From contig JAEUWP010000040.1 in NCBI GenBank assembly GCA_018524725.1, forward strand, positions 1 to 52,927: a stretch of DNA of 52,927 nucleotides. The letters run 5' to 3'. Below the pieces are notes generated by a model. The model was not told the origin of the DNA and did no database searches. It saw only the letters and a list, made by a program, of their open reading frames with translations. Made by a program: the position numbers and the translations under genes. The number at the start of each line of letters is the position of its first letter. Position 1 is the first letter of the stretch. Positions 11,061 to 22,384 of this stretch are shown in pieces. Source of the DNA: Podaxis mareebaensis (lineage: Eukaryota; Basidiomycota; Agaricomycetes; Agaricales; Agaricaceae).

Positions 11061-11971
11061 TTATGATACTCCAAAAAGTGCCCTAATATGCCCCTGATCA
11101 ACACCACTTTTCCTTCTGGATGATACTAAAGACCGTCGGTTTGAGGGGGCATATTCCAGGAACTCTAGCGTGAATGGTTCCTCGAGTCTGGGCATGTCGA
11201 GGACGGGTAGAGGTATTTGGGGAACTGGTGGTACTGGGGCAGAGTTATGGCGTGGTTTTTTTCGTGTCTGTATCGCGTCTTTGATCAATAACAATGAAAG
11301 AGAGGAGGATGGACGTACTGGACGCCGTTGAGGGGTTAAAGGTGTTGAGGGGGTTGAGTCTGCTTCAGCTACGAGGGTAGACGAACGTGAGAATTGGGTC
11401 GTTTGACGGGATAGAGCTTCCATTTCGACGACATCTTGCCGTTCCTCTCGTGGTCGCTCATATTGTGGTTGTATTTGTATAGGTACGTGACCTTGCTGAA
11501 TTTGCTGAGACATACGTTGTTGTCGGGGTAAATGGGAATGTAATTTGGGTGACCGAGTGACTGCTTTCGAGGGTGGAGTAGGCTTGCTCTGTTTCACAGC
11601 AGGATCCTTATCGTCCGCAGAGGCGTGGCTAGCAAAGCTTCTGGTACCCATGGCCTCTGCCGGTGTGGCGTACGTGTAGCTTCTTGGCTTCAATAACTCT
11701 ATCCTCCTTCTCTCTCGTTGCTCCCGCTGCAGAAAGAGCACGTAGAGAGAAAGCATTATCAACCCAACGCAGCTTACTGACGCCGCTATGATCGCTGCAA
11801 TGGTAGACCGATCTAACAGCCTTGTTCCGTAGAATCCATGAGTCGGAGTTTTGAAGGACAGACTATTGAATACTTACATTAGGGGACAGTGAAGTGGTTA
11901 GTTGAATGGAAGGTAACCGCTAAGGCATCTACGTGTGTCAAATCACCGTAACACACCCTCCTTAGGTACAT
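11061..11971 (-). CDS. Small single-span membrane protein, paralogue of 7004-7811
   Basis: The solid part is the frame from about 11850 down to 11061. It has a helix (AAIIAASVSCVGLIMLSLYVLFL), then basic residues (QREQRERRRIELLKPRSYTYAT). The tail is Gln/Pro/Ser-rich and contains SSTLVAEADSTPSTPLTP, RRPVRPSSS, KKPRHNSAPVPPVPQIPLP and DMPRLEEPFTLEFLEYAPS. These blocks match the gene at 7.0-7.8 kb in order. A candidate first exon begins with the ATG at 11971 (MYLRRVCYGDLTHVDALAV...) and resembles the first exon of that gene, with a GTAAGT donor near 11878. The phase does not join cleanly, so the N-terminal boundary is unresolved. A short internal intron after RRPV is also possible. Function unknown. 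Confidence 0.6.
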
Positions 11972-12299
11972 GTTATATCCAGGAAACAGGGATCAACTGG
12001 AGTCAAGTGTAGCAGATGTCGGACTGATTTTTGGGGGATCATCAAATACTTTGGAAACCGTCGATAGCGACCGAAGTTGCGTCGTCGAATATCAGAATTT
12101 TTCATACCACTTTCTTCGATCTTAGTGTTGATCCGAGATCCCCAGACTGTTCCTCCTCTTGGTGCTGGTCGTATATGAATATAACATTCGTGCGTCGTTA
12201 AAAACTACAGAGCATAAAACTGAAGGAAATTGGAGAATGCTTATACAGGTATATTCATAAGAGTATACTGAACAGAACACACCCAAACCTGTCTCGACA

Positions 12300-14724
12300 C
12301 TACGCTTCGACTTTCTCCTTTTCGTCCTCCACGGAATCCGACCTCTTGGGCTATAAGGGGAAAAGGATACTAAGCTCTTGCAGCACCGGAGCTGGATCAG
12401 AGACTTACCTGAGCCTTTCCACCAACGACGTCTTCCAGTGTCTTCCTTCCAACGTTCTTGTCGATGGCCCAAGCGCTGAAGACGTGCCCTTGCTGGAAAA
12501 TTTCTTCCACTTCTTCAAGGGTTCGTCCGACAGTTTCAGGATACATGAAAAACACGTGGATGAATGCAGCAAAGTTGAAAGTGCCGAAGATGAAGTATGT
12601 CTTCCATGCAATGGTGTCGAGGCCTGGTGGGACAGCATATGCGAGTGAGAAGTTGAAAAGCCAGTTGGTCGCCTAAAATCACACATCGGAACAACTTTAG
12701 TGATTTGGCAAGCGGGAAACATTGATTGCATGGACTCACGGTTGCTAATGCCACTGCTTTTCCTCGAATCTTCAAGGGGTACTGCGGAGGGGTTTAGGAG
12801 AGAGCGGTAATGAGGCACGCTGGCGGCTTACCAGTTCCGCAGGATACGTCCAGGAGACGGGTCCCATAGTAATAGCGAAACTGAGATGGGAAAACGATGA
12901 GAAGATGAACCGAACAAGAGATCACTGATCGACTCACCTGCACACAAAGAAGTAAGAACAGACAATGATCGCTTTGGTTGCGGCATCGTTGTTCTCCACA
13001 ACCCAGATAGCTAATAGGATAAGTAAGCACCTCTCTGTACCCTGAGTATAACGGAACGTACTAGAATCGCCAATGGCTCCCCAGTGTCCGAAACGGGCCT
13101 GTAAACCTCCGACAAGGAATAGCCAGAATCCCATCAATAGCAATCCAACGAGGAGCATCGGCCTACGGCCCCACTTATCAATGTAGAGGATTGCGGGAAC
13201 TGGAGCCATCAAAATCAGAACCAAGTCCAGCGTGGTTGGAAAGGAGTACGAACCAGTGAATGCGACATTAAGGACATATTGCACAGACTATCACGGTTGA
13301 GCGCGATCAAGTTGCATGATATTAGAGGGAACTTACATCGGCAATGAGATTGCTACGGCGACCAGTCAAACCAGCACCTTGGAAGACATAGACGATATAG
13401 TACCTGGTCTAAGGTTATTGATAGAATCTTGAATCGCTAACAGTGATACGTACATCATAACGTTCATTCCAGTGAGTTGAGACCACATCTGAAGAGCACA
13501 ACCGAGGAAGACACGGCGGGGGTTTCCACCTTTGAGAAGGTCGAGGTAAGATTTAGCACCTTCAGTGCGTTCAAAGGTGACCTGGAAACTCTTTAGCGCC
13601 AACTCTGACCATTGGGCGTCTGTCGTACCTGCTGTTTGATTTCCTCGTATTCGAGCACGACGAGTTCATGAGTCTTGTCACCCCCACCATGGAGGTCTGC
13701 TAGGACTTGCAACGCTTCATCCTCACTATCCACGATGTTAGTGGATAGGAATTAACAACCCGACAGTAACCGCTCACCGGCCCTTGTCAAACAGCCAACG
13801 AGGACTCTCTGGGAAGACAAGCATCCCCAGACTGAGGATAATGGCAGGAATCATTTGAAGCCCCCATGGGATTCGGAAGGATGCAACGCCATTGATATAC
13901 GAGCAACCGAACTGAATGAAGTACTGAATCAAGATACCCCATGTAATAGACCTTTCCATCAAACACCGCTTAGCGCGCGACTATTTTAGGAAGGATGTGA
14001 ACTGACCATTGTTGAAGAGAGACCATGCGACCACGGATAGACGGCGCTGTGATTTCGGATTGATAGATGGGGACGACAGCACTTGAGAGACCAACTGAGA
14101 TTCCGGAGATTATACGGCCGACAACCAACATGCCACGGTTCTAGAGAGAAAGTCAGGTGAGAACGACGATTCCCGGAATTAGGGGTCCGAGCACATACCA
14201 CAGAAGCGCATTGCAAGATAGACCCAATAACCCAGACGATACCGGCGAGAATAATGGTCGGCCTACGACCAAGGCGATCTGCCAACTGCGTGACAGCAAG
14301 GGCTCCAATGAAAGAACCAGCAGGCATCGAAGCGACAATCGCGCCCTGAGCTCCACTTCCAGGCTAATCCAAACTAAGTCAGCTTCTTGGCCTTCCCCCC
14401 TTTTTCCTCGAAACAAGGTCTCACACTATGGAATTCCCTTAGATAGGACTCGTTCTGGCCAAGAATGAGATATGCAATACAGAGGTGTTGTGGATGAGCA
14501 CTCACGTTCAGTACCCCAGACATCGAGGAGATGTCGAGACCGAACAGACCTCCTCCAATACACGCGAAAGAGCCCACCACATACTGCAGCATCGGTGAGC
14601 AACAGGGTGGCGTCGGATTCCTTGGTGACTTACGGGATTAGACGCAATCCTAGCGTTGTACTACATGCATCATCCTTCATCAGGGCCAGCGACTATGGTA
14701 TATCGAGGATGATCCTACCTTCAT
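12300..14724 (-). CDS. MFS sugar porter (hexose/oligosaccharide transporter)
   Basis: This is a sugar transporter of the major facilitator superfamily, a 12-helix plasma-membrane proton symporter or facilitator. The gene is split into about a dozen short exons. The start is MKYNARIASNPYVVGSF at 14724, after which the first two introns are short. Family signatures in order: GGGLFGLDISSMSGVLN (helix 1), the loop 2-3 motif DRLGRRPTIILAG, PESPRWL after helix 6, QMWSQLTGMNVMMY in helix 7 (sugar-binding QLTGMN), DKWGRRPMLLVG in loop 8-9, GPVSWTYPAELYPLKIRGKA in helix 10, and PETVGRTLEEVEEIF at the C-terminal end. The last exon encodes PKRSDSVEDEKEKVEA and the stop at 12300. The substrate cannot be told from sequence. 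No neighbouring catabolic gene points to one. Confidence 0.92.
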
Positions 14725-17134
14725 GGCTAAGGGATTCCCCGCACGAGGACTGATGAGAGCGTGGGCGGAAGAACTAGAAACGCGTTGGGAACAGCAATTT
14801 ATAGGATAGCGGCAAGGAAGTGAGAACGACCATGCCAAACGATCATGAGTCTCGGGTCTACCCTACCTCATCTATCCCCTCCGAGAAAATCGTGATGGTC
14901 ACGGGAAGATATGGAGCACACGGAAATAGACACACGAGAGTCATTCCAACCCTGTAACGGGAACAGAAGCACCAGGGGAAGGTGATTCCCGTCCACTACT
15001 GTTGTTTTCGTCCGACATTTTTGTTTCAACTTGGCACCATCGGGGTCTCGTCAGAAGAGATCCGTCAGCTTAACAGGCCACAGGTCAAAATCAGAGCCCC
15101 TCGAATAGATTAACAGTATCTGGGTACCCTTGAGTAGTCTGGGGTTGCGCAATGAAGTGTGGAGAACTAAAGAAAGAAATTTGATGGAGGTTGTTAGGCG
15201 GCCCGGCAGCGCGGCAACTTACAGTCTCCTCTGCCGTCACTGTGAATGTGTTCCGCCCCATTTCAACAAGTCCAAAGGAAACTGCGACCAAACGACAAAC
15301 GCGCAATCCACCCCCCTTGACAGTATATCGTCCCATCTACCGACATTTACACTACTTTCTCCAACTGTTCGCACTTCTGATCAGTGAAAACCCCAATTTG
15401 ATCTGATCAACTATACATAAACATGTTACTCCACCCCCACTACCATTGAGCGGAAGGCATCATGTGCGAAACCATATGGCTCATGACAGCTTCATTCATT
15501 TATATCGCCGTATTCTATAAATACCTCAGACTGTAACGCGCAGCTGCTCGACCGGCGGCCATCCCATTGGTCCAGCTCTTCGTCCCTGACATATTTGCTG
15601 GAGCGTGTAATCCTCTCCAGGCGAATGCAAAACCTTTCCCGAGATCGGGGGAATATATTCTCCCGGTTAACGCGGAGCATGCAGTGTACAGCGAAGGACA
15701 CTATTGAACGTTGACAAGGGCTATTAAAGCTACATGGGCACATACTCCGACCTGGGAATCCGTGGAAGCTATTGAAGCTGTTGTGGAGGTATCCTGTTCT
15801 TATATCACGCGATCAACGAAGATGAAGTGGGCCAAGCTGTCATTGGAGTGCGAAAAAAATCTGGTCACTGAGACGCTCGGATCACATGCTAAAAATCAAA
15901 TGCTTCAAGGTGCCAACGATGCCGGATTACGACTAAGGGGAAAGCCACAAAAGCAGCTTCTGCGTTAAGTTTAAAGGATTAAGTTGGGTAATTCGCAGTT
16001 CCTGGCCCTGCTTAGAACAAAAATAACACCTCCCTCGATTCTTCCAGGCCGAAGCTCTGGAGAGACCTGGAATGAGGCAAATCCACAACTTCCTAGGCTT
16101 AAACCCACCACGGACATCGCCTGTCTTGACAATCCCACCTAACGATCAGCAGCAGATGAACGACAATCTAAATGATCCAGTTCCCTAGCAGCAACAGCGC
16201 TCAGGCCCGGCATTACCGAACCCGAAACCGCGAGAACCTAGTACTTGTAACAGTACGTCGAGTTCAGCCCAGTCTCACGCGACTAAAATATGTGCCTCTG
16301 GTTCTTTAACGGCAGGCAGACGCTCCCGTCGCATCTCACGCCGTGCCCGAGGTTGAAATCGGGGTATAACGTACTAAGCTACTATCCACACAGTCTCTCC
16401 GCCACCGGATCGCATCAAAAAACGACAATGTAATGTAGAGTGTATACCCATGCTAATTGCGTACATACGGTCTGATCGACTCAGGGGCTAGACAGAATAG
16501 CTGATACAACTTTCGCATCAAGCGATTAAAAATAGCTTCACGCTGCAGTCGCACAGGCCTGTCTTCGCCGAGTGAAGAAGCCATCGCTACTTTATTTATA
16601 TATAGGGGGTCTACCCCGAAGGGCTTCCTCAGTCGGTCCGCCAAGCCATTGATCACATGCCGTACATTGAATGGTGTGTGATGAATAACACCAAGTGTGA
16701 ATAACATCACATCTATACATAACAAACTACAGACAAGATATCTAATACTACATACAAAAGCGTATTTTACAACCAAAAGAACAGCAGCGTACGAGCGGAG
16801 TACAAATCCAGGAAACCAAAAGCAACAAGAAAACTCAACCAAGCCAGCAAGAGAGCACGAAGCTCTCAACATCCAAAAGGTAAAACAACAAAAGATTACG
16901 AAAAGTAATGAAGGATGGTGGTAAATAATGCCAAGATAAGGGAATGAAAAAGAATGAACATGTCAAGTCGTGACCGAGTCAAACGTCCCTCGAGCCCCTC
17001 GGGGGGCGACGATTGCCAGGATTCGTCACCGAACCCCATCCCAGGGAAAGCTAAGATACGAGAAGTAAGCTTCATGAAAGCCGGACGTGCCAATCATCAT
17101 AACGCGCACGTATATCCTCCTCTCCCTCTTCCAC
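14725..17134. other. Long intergenic stretch, no supported gene
   Basis: About 2.4 kb between two minus-strand genes. No frame has domain or compositional protein character, and I see no tRNA or transposon signature. The only structured signal is an intron-like segment at 15167-15222, listed separately. Confidence 0.5.
15167..15222 (-). other. Orphan intron-like segment (possible spliced transcript)
   Basis: On the minus strand a perfect donor (GAGACT then GTAAGT) is followed 56 bases later by a pyrimidine-rich acceptor (TTTCTTTCTTTAG). This matches the introns of neighbouring genes. The flanking frames give only very short peptides, for example MGRNTFTVTAEET upstream. It could mark a non-coding or small-peptide transcript or the leader of an unrecognised gene. 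Confidence 0.25.
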
Positions 17135-19179
17135 TCAATTCAGCCAACCAACACTCTGCACCTTCTTAACCTTGCCGCGCCACCCCTCAAATGACCTGAC
17201 ATCAACCTTATACCGCCTCGTAAACGGCTTCCCAACCAACGGAATCCCTCTCTCCAGTACGACCAGACTTACAGGCCGTCCATCAGCGTCTGCAATGACA
17301 TCATACGACCCCTCCTGTTTCAGGTGATTCGGACACCGTTCTTTGGCCCATCGGACATTGATCTGCCGCAGGCGTGGGTTATACCGCAGTATCAGGAGAG
17401 CCGTTTCAACCATGCTTTCGTCTCTGTACGTGTGTCCCTTTGTGAGCGAAAATCGCTTGAGGTCCGACAAAAGATGGAGCTGTTTTATCAGCTGCTTGAG
17501 TTGTTTCTGCGGTCGTAATTATTAGGGTGACAAATCACAACCATGATGAAAAAAAAAAAAAAGAATTAACGGAAACTTACAGCTGGGAATCCTGTCGTGC
17601 ACATAAAATGGAAATCCGTCAACTTCGGGACCGACTCGACAAGGGTCCTGTAAAACGTGGTATTGTCCCTCGCCGGGTTAGCAACATGCGTCCAAATATC
17701 CAACGACGTCAATGACGTCAATCTCCTCAGCACAGGACACACCGCATACAGCCTACTCTCGTACATCGGTTCACAAGTCAAATCCAGGGTCTCCACCGAT
17801 TCCGGGTGAGGTAGTTCCGCGAGTTGTTGGTAAACACCGATGTACGTGTCGAGGACCGGAAGTGCTGTTGGTCCGAGGTGCATAGGCATGAATTCGGGAG
17901 ACATCCATCGTTTGAAATTCCACAGGAAACGAATGTATTTGAGCGATGTATGTGCGGTGAGGAAATTGCCGAGGGTTCGAGGATCCGCGGGAGGTCCCAG
18001 CATAAAGTCGCTCTGGTATCCGAAGGAACCGAGGGTAAGTGTATGTAATTTTGGCCAGTGGCCCTCCATTGCGGGTTCAAAGTCGAAAACACGCGCTGAT
18101 GACGAAAAGCTGCATATTGCGAGTTCTTCGAGATTCGGACAGTGTTTGATAATCATTTCCCAGAAACGAGACGGGAGTTCCTCAAGCGGCGGAAAGAGTT
18201 CTAAAAGAGGTATCGCCGCGGGAGGTCAGAGGAACATTTCGCGGAGGGCACCAGAAAAACTGCACCTGCGCCCCCTAAACCATGCCTGACTATCAGGGAG
18301 AAGCTAGTAAGATCTCGAAAATCGAACAACTGAGTATTTCGACATGAGCGCCACAAATCGAGAATAAGCCAGGGATTGGTTTAACGGCTCACCCGGCTAT
18401 TGCCATCCAAGGGTCGGGTCCCAACATTGGTAAACACGCTCTTGAGTTTCGGACATCTGGAAAATCAAAAGGTCACCAACGCGACACGAGGTTGCAACAC
18501 GATTCCACACACTTTAGCCGCAACGTCTCCCATAGCCGATCCTCTGGCAACTCGAGTCCATCCCAATCAAAGGTGTGCATATTCACCAGATCACCCGCAA
18601 GGCCCTCCAGTTCTGTAACGACCCAATCTTCTGGGAGGTACTCGTCTGGTCTTGGCCACGAAAGATAGTAGTTTGGGCGAACAGCGAGCTTTTTGATATA
18701 CTTGCAGATTTCCCGCTGGCGGCCGAGCATCTCAAGGGCAACACGACATTTTCTGCTTGATTTGAGGACGACGGTCTCGTATAGAAATGGCATAAGGATA
18801 CGGCGTAGACATGAGGACTGAAAGAAGAGTGATATTAATGAGAATCGATGAGAGGAGAAGCAGAGCGTACTGTAAGGCTGAAGTTGAGGATGTCAGCGAT
18901 GGGGAGGAGGGCAGCGATTTCGCGGATGATATCTTCTGGTATAGAGCCTGTGATTCCGCCGTCGACTGAGTGGCGTGCAGAGCTGAAGCTGAGTTGGTCG
19001 ACATCAGGTGAATCTGTGTCAATATCCACGAGGCCGAACTTGAGAGCGCCCTGAACCGAACCCCGACGAAGAGGGACGGAACTGTTTGTGAAGAGGGTCA
19101 TGAGACTGCGTCTTCGGTTGTTTCTGAGGTCTCTGTCCTGTTTTTCATGGTTGGTTGAGGCGCGAGAGGCGACGGACAT
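17135..19179 (-). CDS. F-box / leucine-rich-repeat-like protein
   Basis: This is a probable substrate adaptor of an SCF ubiquitin ligase. The start at 19179 (MSVASRASTNHEKQ) opens a basic, Ser-rich N-terminus. The F-box follows: GSIPEDIIREIAALLPIADILNFSL, then across an intron SSCLRRILMPFLYETVVLKSSRKCR. LRR-like strands are spread over further exons: ICKYIKKLAVRP, LVNMHTFDWDGLELP, CPKLKSVFTNVGTRPLDG, LFDFRDLTSFSLI, HCPNLEELAICSFSS, WPKLHTLTLGSFGYQ, HTSLKYIRFLWNF, PESVETLDLTCEP, LRRLTSLTSLDIWT and VPKLTDFHFMCTTG. The last exon reads LKRFSLTKGHTYRDES ... FEGWRGKVKKVQSVGWLN and stops at 17135. The F-box binds Skp1 and the repeats would bind the substrate. Exon joins were not all checked for phase. 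It is not closely similar to the other two F-box genes in the window. Confidence 0.8.
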
Positions 19180-20798
19180 GGCTGGGTTGTGGGGAGGGGC
19201 TGGGTAACATGCACTACGGAGAGTACATACCCCTTCAAGCCTGTCTACCGACCAAAACAAGCACTGCACAGCCACAGCGTCCAGTATTTGCTTGATAGCC
19301 GCCAGAACTCCATTCTTCCTATTCTCTACACCCATCTGGCACGCACTTGCTGTTCATAGCCTGAGGCATGAGGCCATTGTAGTACATACGTGGATCCTGC
19401 CTCTCGTCGCTTTCGACGAGCGTCCGGTCTTGTTTTCTCACAGTGTCCGACAGTCGACCAACGACTCATTGCGCGTCAGGAGCATCGCCATCTACTGGGG
19501 GTTAATTTGCTCGAGGAACGTCCCCTCTAATGCACTGTGCCATTGACGATTATGTAAAACAAAGGGCAACTTCCAAACACCACGGCACCTCACTTCATTT
19601 GTTTTCTGTTTTTATAACCTAACAATGGACATTCTTAATCATATCCCGCCTGTCCATTCTTCTTCTACATCCCTTCCCCAACTGATTAGCGATACTCCGA
19701 CCTCGCCCCTATAATACATTTCGTTCTCAAGGCCGGAATCCTGTGCGTACCGACACCTCCTTCTGGGCGATGGCAGGAAACTGAATGTCTAATAACGTTG
19801 ACCAGTTAAACAAGGACGGTTTGTAATCAATCAACAATAGAACAAGGTAGCACAGCAACACAGGATGATCCCACACCGAGCAATGACAACCGTTGAGTGA
19901 TCCGTCATCTCAATGTGGCATCGTCGGGATCACGAATCGTTCCGGAATGCGTAAAAAAAGGTACTTGCCAAGTATCCAAGTGTATGCCAAGAGACGTCGC
20001 TGTTTCGTGGTGCAGATCCATCATTGGCTGAACCCTGCAACAAGTGGTAACCCTGGTGACCTTTCGCTACCACCCCTCAGCACAACTCAACGAAGCCCTT
20101 TTCAAAATAATATCTATTACAACACAATCAGTGCTGTTGTTGACTGCGTATTACATGGCTATATGGGGTTATGGTTAGATAATTGGCAACTACAGAATCA
20201 GGCAAATAAGTAAATGAGTAGTCTCGGGAGTCCACTTATGATACAAGAATCATGGGAGAGGAATAAACAGTGGTTGCAGAAGTATGACTTGAAGAACTCA
20301 ATTAATCTTATGTATCAATATATATAGTTGCTTATATCGTGTACATCGGCTAACGCGCCATTACACCTCCAGACTCCAGAGGCCGGACCAATGTTTTGCC
20401 TCCTACCCAGCAGGACATTCAGTCCCGCCTTCTCGCTTGAATCGTGACATCTATGACAACAAATCAACCCGTCACATGCCTTGGATTCACGCACCATCAG
20501 TCTTCCTATGTTAGAAATCCCAACGATATGTCGAACGTACGGACTCGTACAGGAACTTGTGTAATCGCTACGAGTCCCACATAGGCAGATCTGACCTAAT
20601 TCAGTTTGCGGACAGATCCTATTTTTGCGACTTGGTGTTGTACCAATGCCAATGGCTGCGGATTGATTGGCCCATGATCAGCAGACCATCAACCTACGGA
20701 CAGCGTCAATCAAGACCATGAGACAGTTAATCTATATTCGCGCACCTTCGCGTTAGAGCTGTTAACGTCTGAAACGCCTGGACCTCACACGATACCCC
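19180..20798. other. Intergenic between divergent F-box genes
   Basis: 1.6 kb lying upstream of both the minus-strand gene at 19179 and the plus-strand gene at 20799. No frame with protein character. It is expected to hold both promoters, but I cannot point to specific elements. Confidence 0.5.
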
Positions 20799-22049
20799 AT
20801 GTGTTCACAGATACAGTCTTATCCCAGCGACATCCTCATCGAGATCTTCGAGTACGCCTTACCCTCCAAAGAAACATTTAAGAGGAGGCATGTCGCGCTC
20901 ACTGCTATACGCCTGGTGTGTAGCCACTGGAATTACGTCGCCATCACCACTTCTCAATTCTGGTCTTCCATCCACATCCTTTTTCAATCCCAAGTAATCC
21001 CTACCTCAATCCTCAATATATGGTTCACAAGGTCGACCGGCGCGGCCCTTAACATCACTTTGCGAGACCCAGCTTCTCTTTGGTCAACCCCGGTTGAGCT
21101 CGGATGTCGCACAGAGCTCCTCCACGCAATCAAAAAGCACGTTTGTCGCTGCAGATATCTTCGCCTAGATATGTCATCCGGGATTTTACTCGGTTTTTGG
21201 GCCATTCGAATGGCAGAGGCGCAGAACTTAGAACATCTTGAAGTCAGGATGACAATCACCAATGACGACCCAGAACACAACAAGGGGTTGCTTCGCCAGC
21301 TGAGCTGTCTTCCGAGCCTTCGCCACCTTGCATGGTCCACCCACTGCCGGACCTTCACGGAGTTGTTCCTTTGCAAGGTTAAACCACCTTGGCTGGACCG
21401 ACTTGCGCGCATTGAGCTAACATGCCCAATAGAAGCGGGTGGACTGCTCCAGCTCCTGAACAGTTGCACATCCGCCATGCGTGTCACCTTGGGTAACTCA
21501 GTGCGCAGAGGCAAGCCAATGTCCATGAATCCCGCATGCCCACCGACTCCTCTCCCAAATCTTCGCATCCTCGATATCTCACTAGATCCAAGTGTCTATC
21601 GCGCTATACTTCATCATCTATCCTTTCCCAATCTTCAAGTGCTCAAGCTGAAAGGCGTTAGCACGTATGATGTTTCCGACACCATCCGTATTTGGGCTCC
21701 TTCGCTAGACGTCCTGAGAGTCCACGACTGCGAGTTCACATCGGAAGGGATATTGTCGTTTCTCCACCACCCCGACGTCACTCGTATTCCAATCGTCGAG
21801 GTCCAAACAAGAAGGGAGCTTCGCAACAGTCCAGATTTTGATGTTTTCTTTCGAGATGCCGCGAGGGAATTTGAACGAAGCAATGATGGTCCTAGGTTGT
21901 TCACTTATGCAAAGCAGTCTAGACCGTTTGAATGCTGTGTCGCTGGATGGGTCGATGGATCTGTTTACAGGAGATATATTCACGATTTTCCTTTGGACAG
22001 GGGGGTACTCACTGTCCATCCATGCCTTTTTGATAACATTTGGGTTTAA
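20799..22049 (+). CDS. F-box protein, paralogue of 35941-37149
   Basis: An intronless frame of 416 residues from the ATG at 20799. The F-box is at residues 5-60: SYPSDILIEIFEYALP ... LTAIRLVCSHWNYVAITTSQFWSSIHI. This is a pattern common in large Agaricomycete F-box families. Degenerate leucine-rich strands follow: YLRLDMSSGI, NLEHLEVRMT, LPSLRHLAWS, LARIELTCPI, PNLRILDISLD and FPNLQVLKLKGV. The C-terminus ends with YIHDFPLDRGVLTV. The gene at 35.9 kb shares the layout, the order of the strands, the CNSATRI/CTSAMRV-type segment and the C-terminal HDFP motif. The likely role is an SCF ubiquitin-ligase adaptor with unknown substrate. Confidence 0.85.
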   Translation: MCSQIQSYPSDILIEIFEYALPSKETFKRRHVALTAIRLVCSHWNYVAITTSQFWSSIHILFQSQVIPTSILNIWFTRSTGAALNITLRDPASLWSTPVELGCRTELLHAIKKHVCRCRYLRLDMSSGILLGFWAIRMAEAQNLEHLEVRMTITNDDPEHNKGLLRQLSCLPSLRHLAWSTHCRTFTELFLCKVKPPWLDRLARIELTCPIEAGGLLQLLNSCTSAMRVTLGNSVRRGKPMSMNPACPPTPLPNLRILDISLDPSVYRAILHHLSFPNLQVLKLKGVSTYDVSDTIRIWAPSLDVLRVHDCEFTSEGILSFLHHPDVTRIPIVEVQTRRELRNSPDFDVFFRDAAREFERSNDGPRLFTYAKQSRPFECCVAGWVDGSVYRRYIHDFPLDRGVLTVHPCLFDNIWV

Positions 22050-22384
22050 ATTGTTTTGCCAACTGGTTATGATTTGTGATATCACCTCATAGCAGATGTA
22101 TGGAAAGCTGGTTGCATTCAAGAATATAGGCTATCCACCTACAGGAAGTAATGCAGGTGTCGTACGATTTGATCTACTGGCTTAGCCTCTTCATTATAAC
22201 ACATTGTCGCTTCTAATGTTCACTTGACACCTTTTTCCAATCAACGGTACTAAACCCCTCTTTGGCCGCCTTCATATTATCGTACTAATAGCAAAAACAT
22301 GAGGTTTATCTGGGGAAAGGAAAACATACTATCGAGTATTATAAATTTAGTTTTACTCTAACAACAAAGATACTCAGACCCAGC
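22050..22384. other. Short intergenic, convergent gene ends
   Basis: 335 bases between the ends of the F-box gene (+) and the 3-TM gene (-). AT-rich, with no frame of note. It should hold both 3' ends. Confidence 0.5.

Noticed and set aside
12300..14724. Sugar porter and neighbours as a nutrient-use or secondary-metabolite cluster
   Set aside because: No glycoside hydrolase, P450, synthase or pathway regulator lies near. The CoA-transferase is 19 kb away among unrelated genes.
16453..16872. 139-residue minus-strand frame with hydrophobic segments
   Set aside because: Cys/Phe-rich chance frame in an AT-rich spacer. No recognisable motif, no duplicate in the window and no splice context.
21635..22121. 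Antisense frames over the F-box gene at 20.8-22.0 kb
   Set aside because: Shadow frames of a strongly supported gene, without their own motifs.
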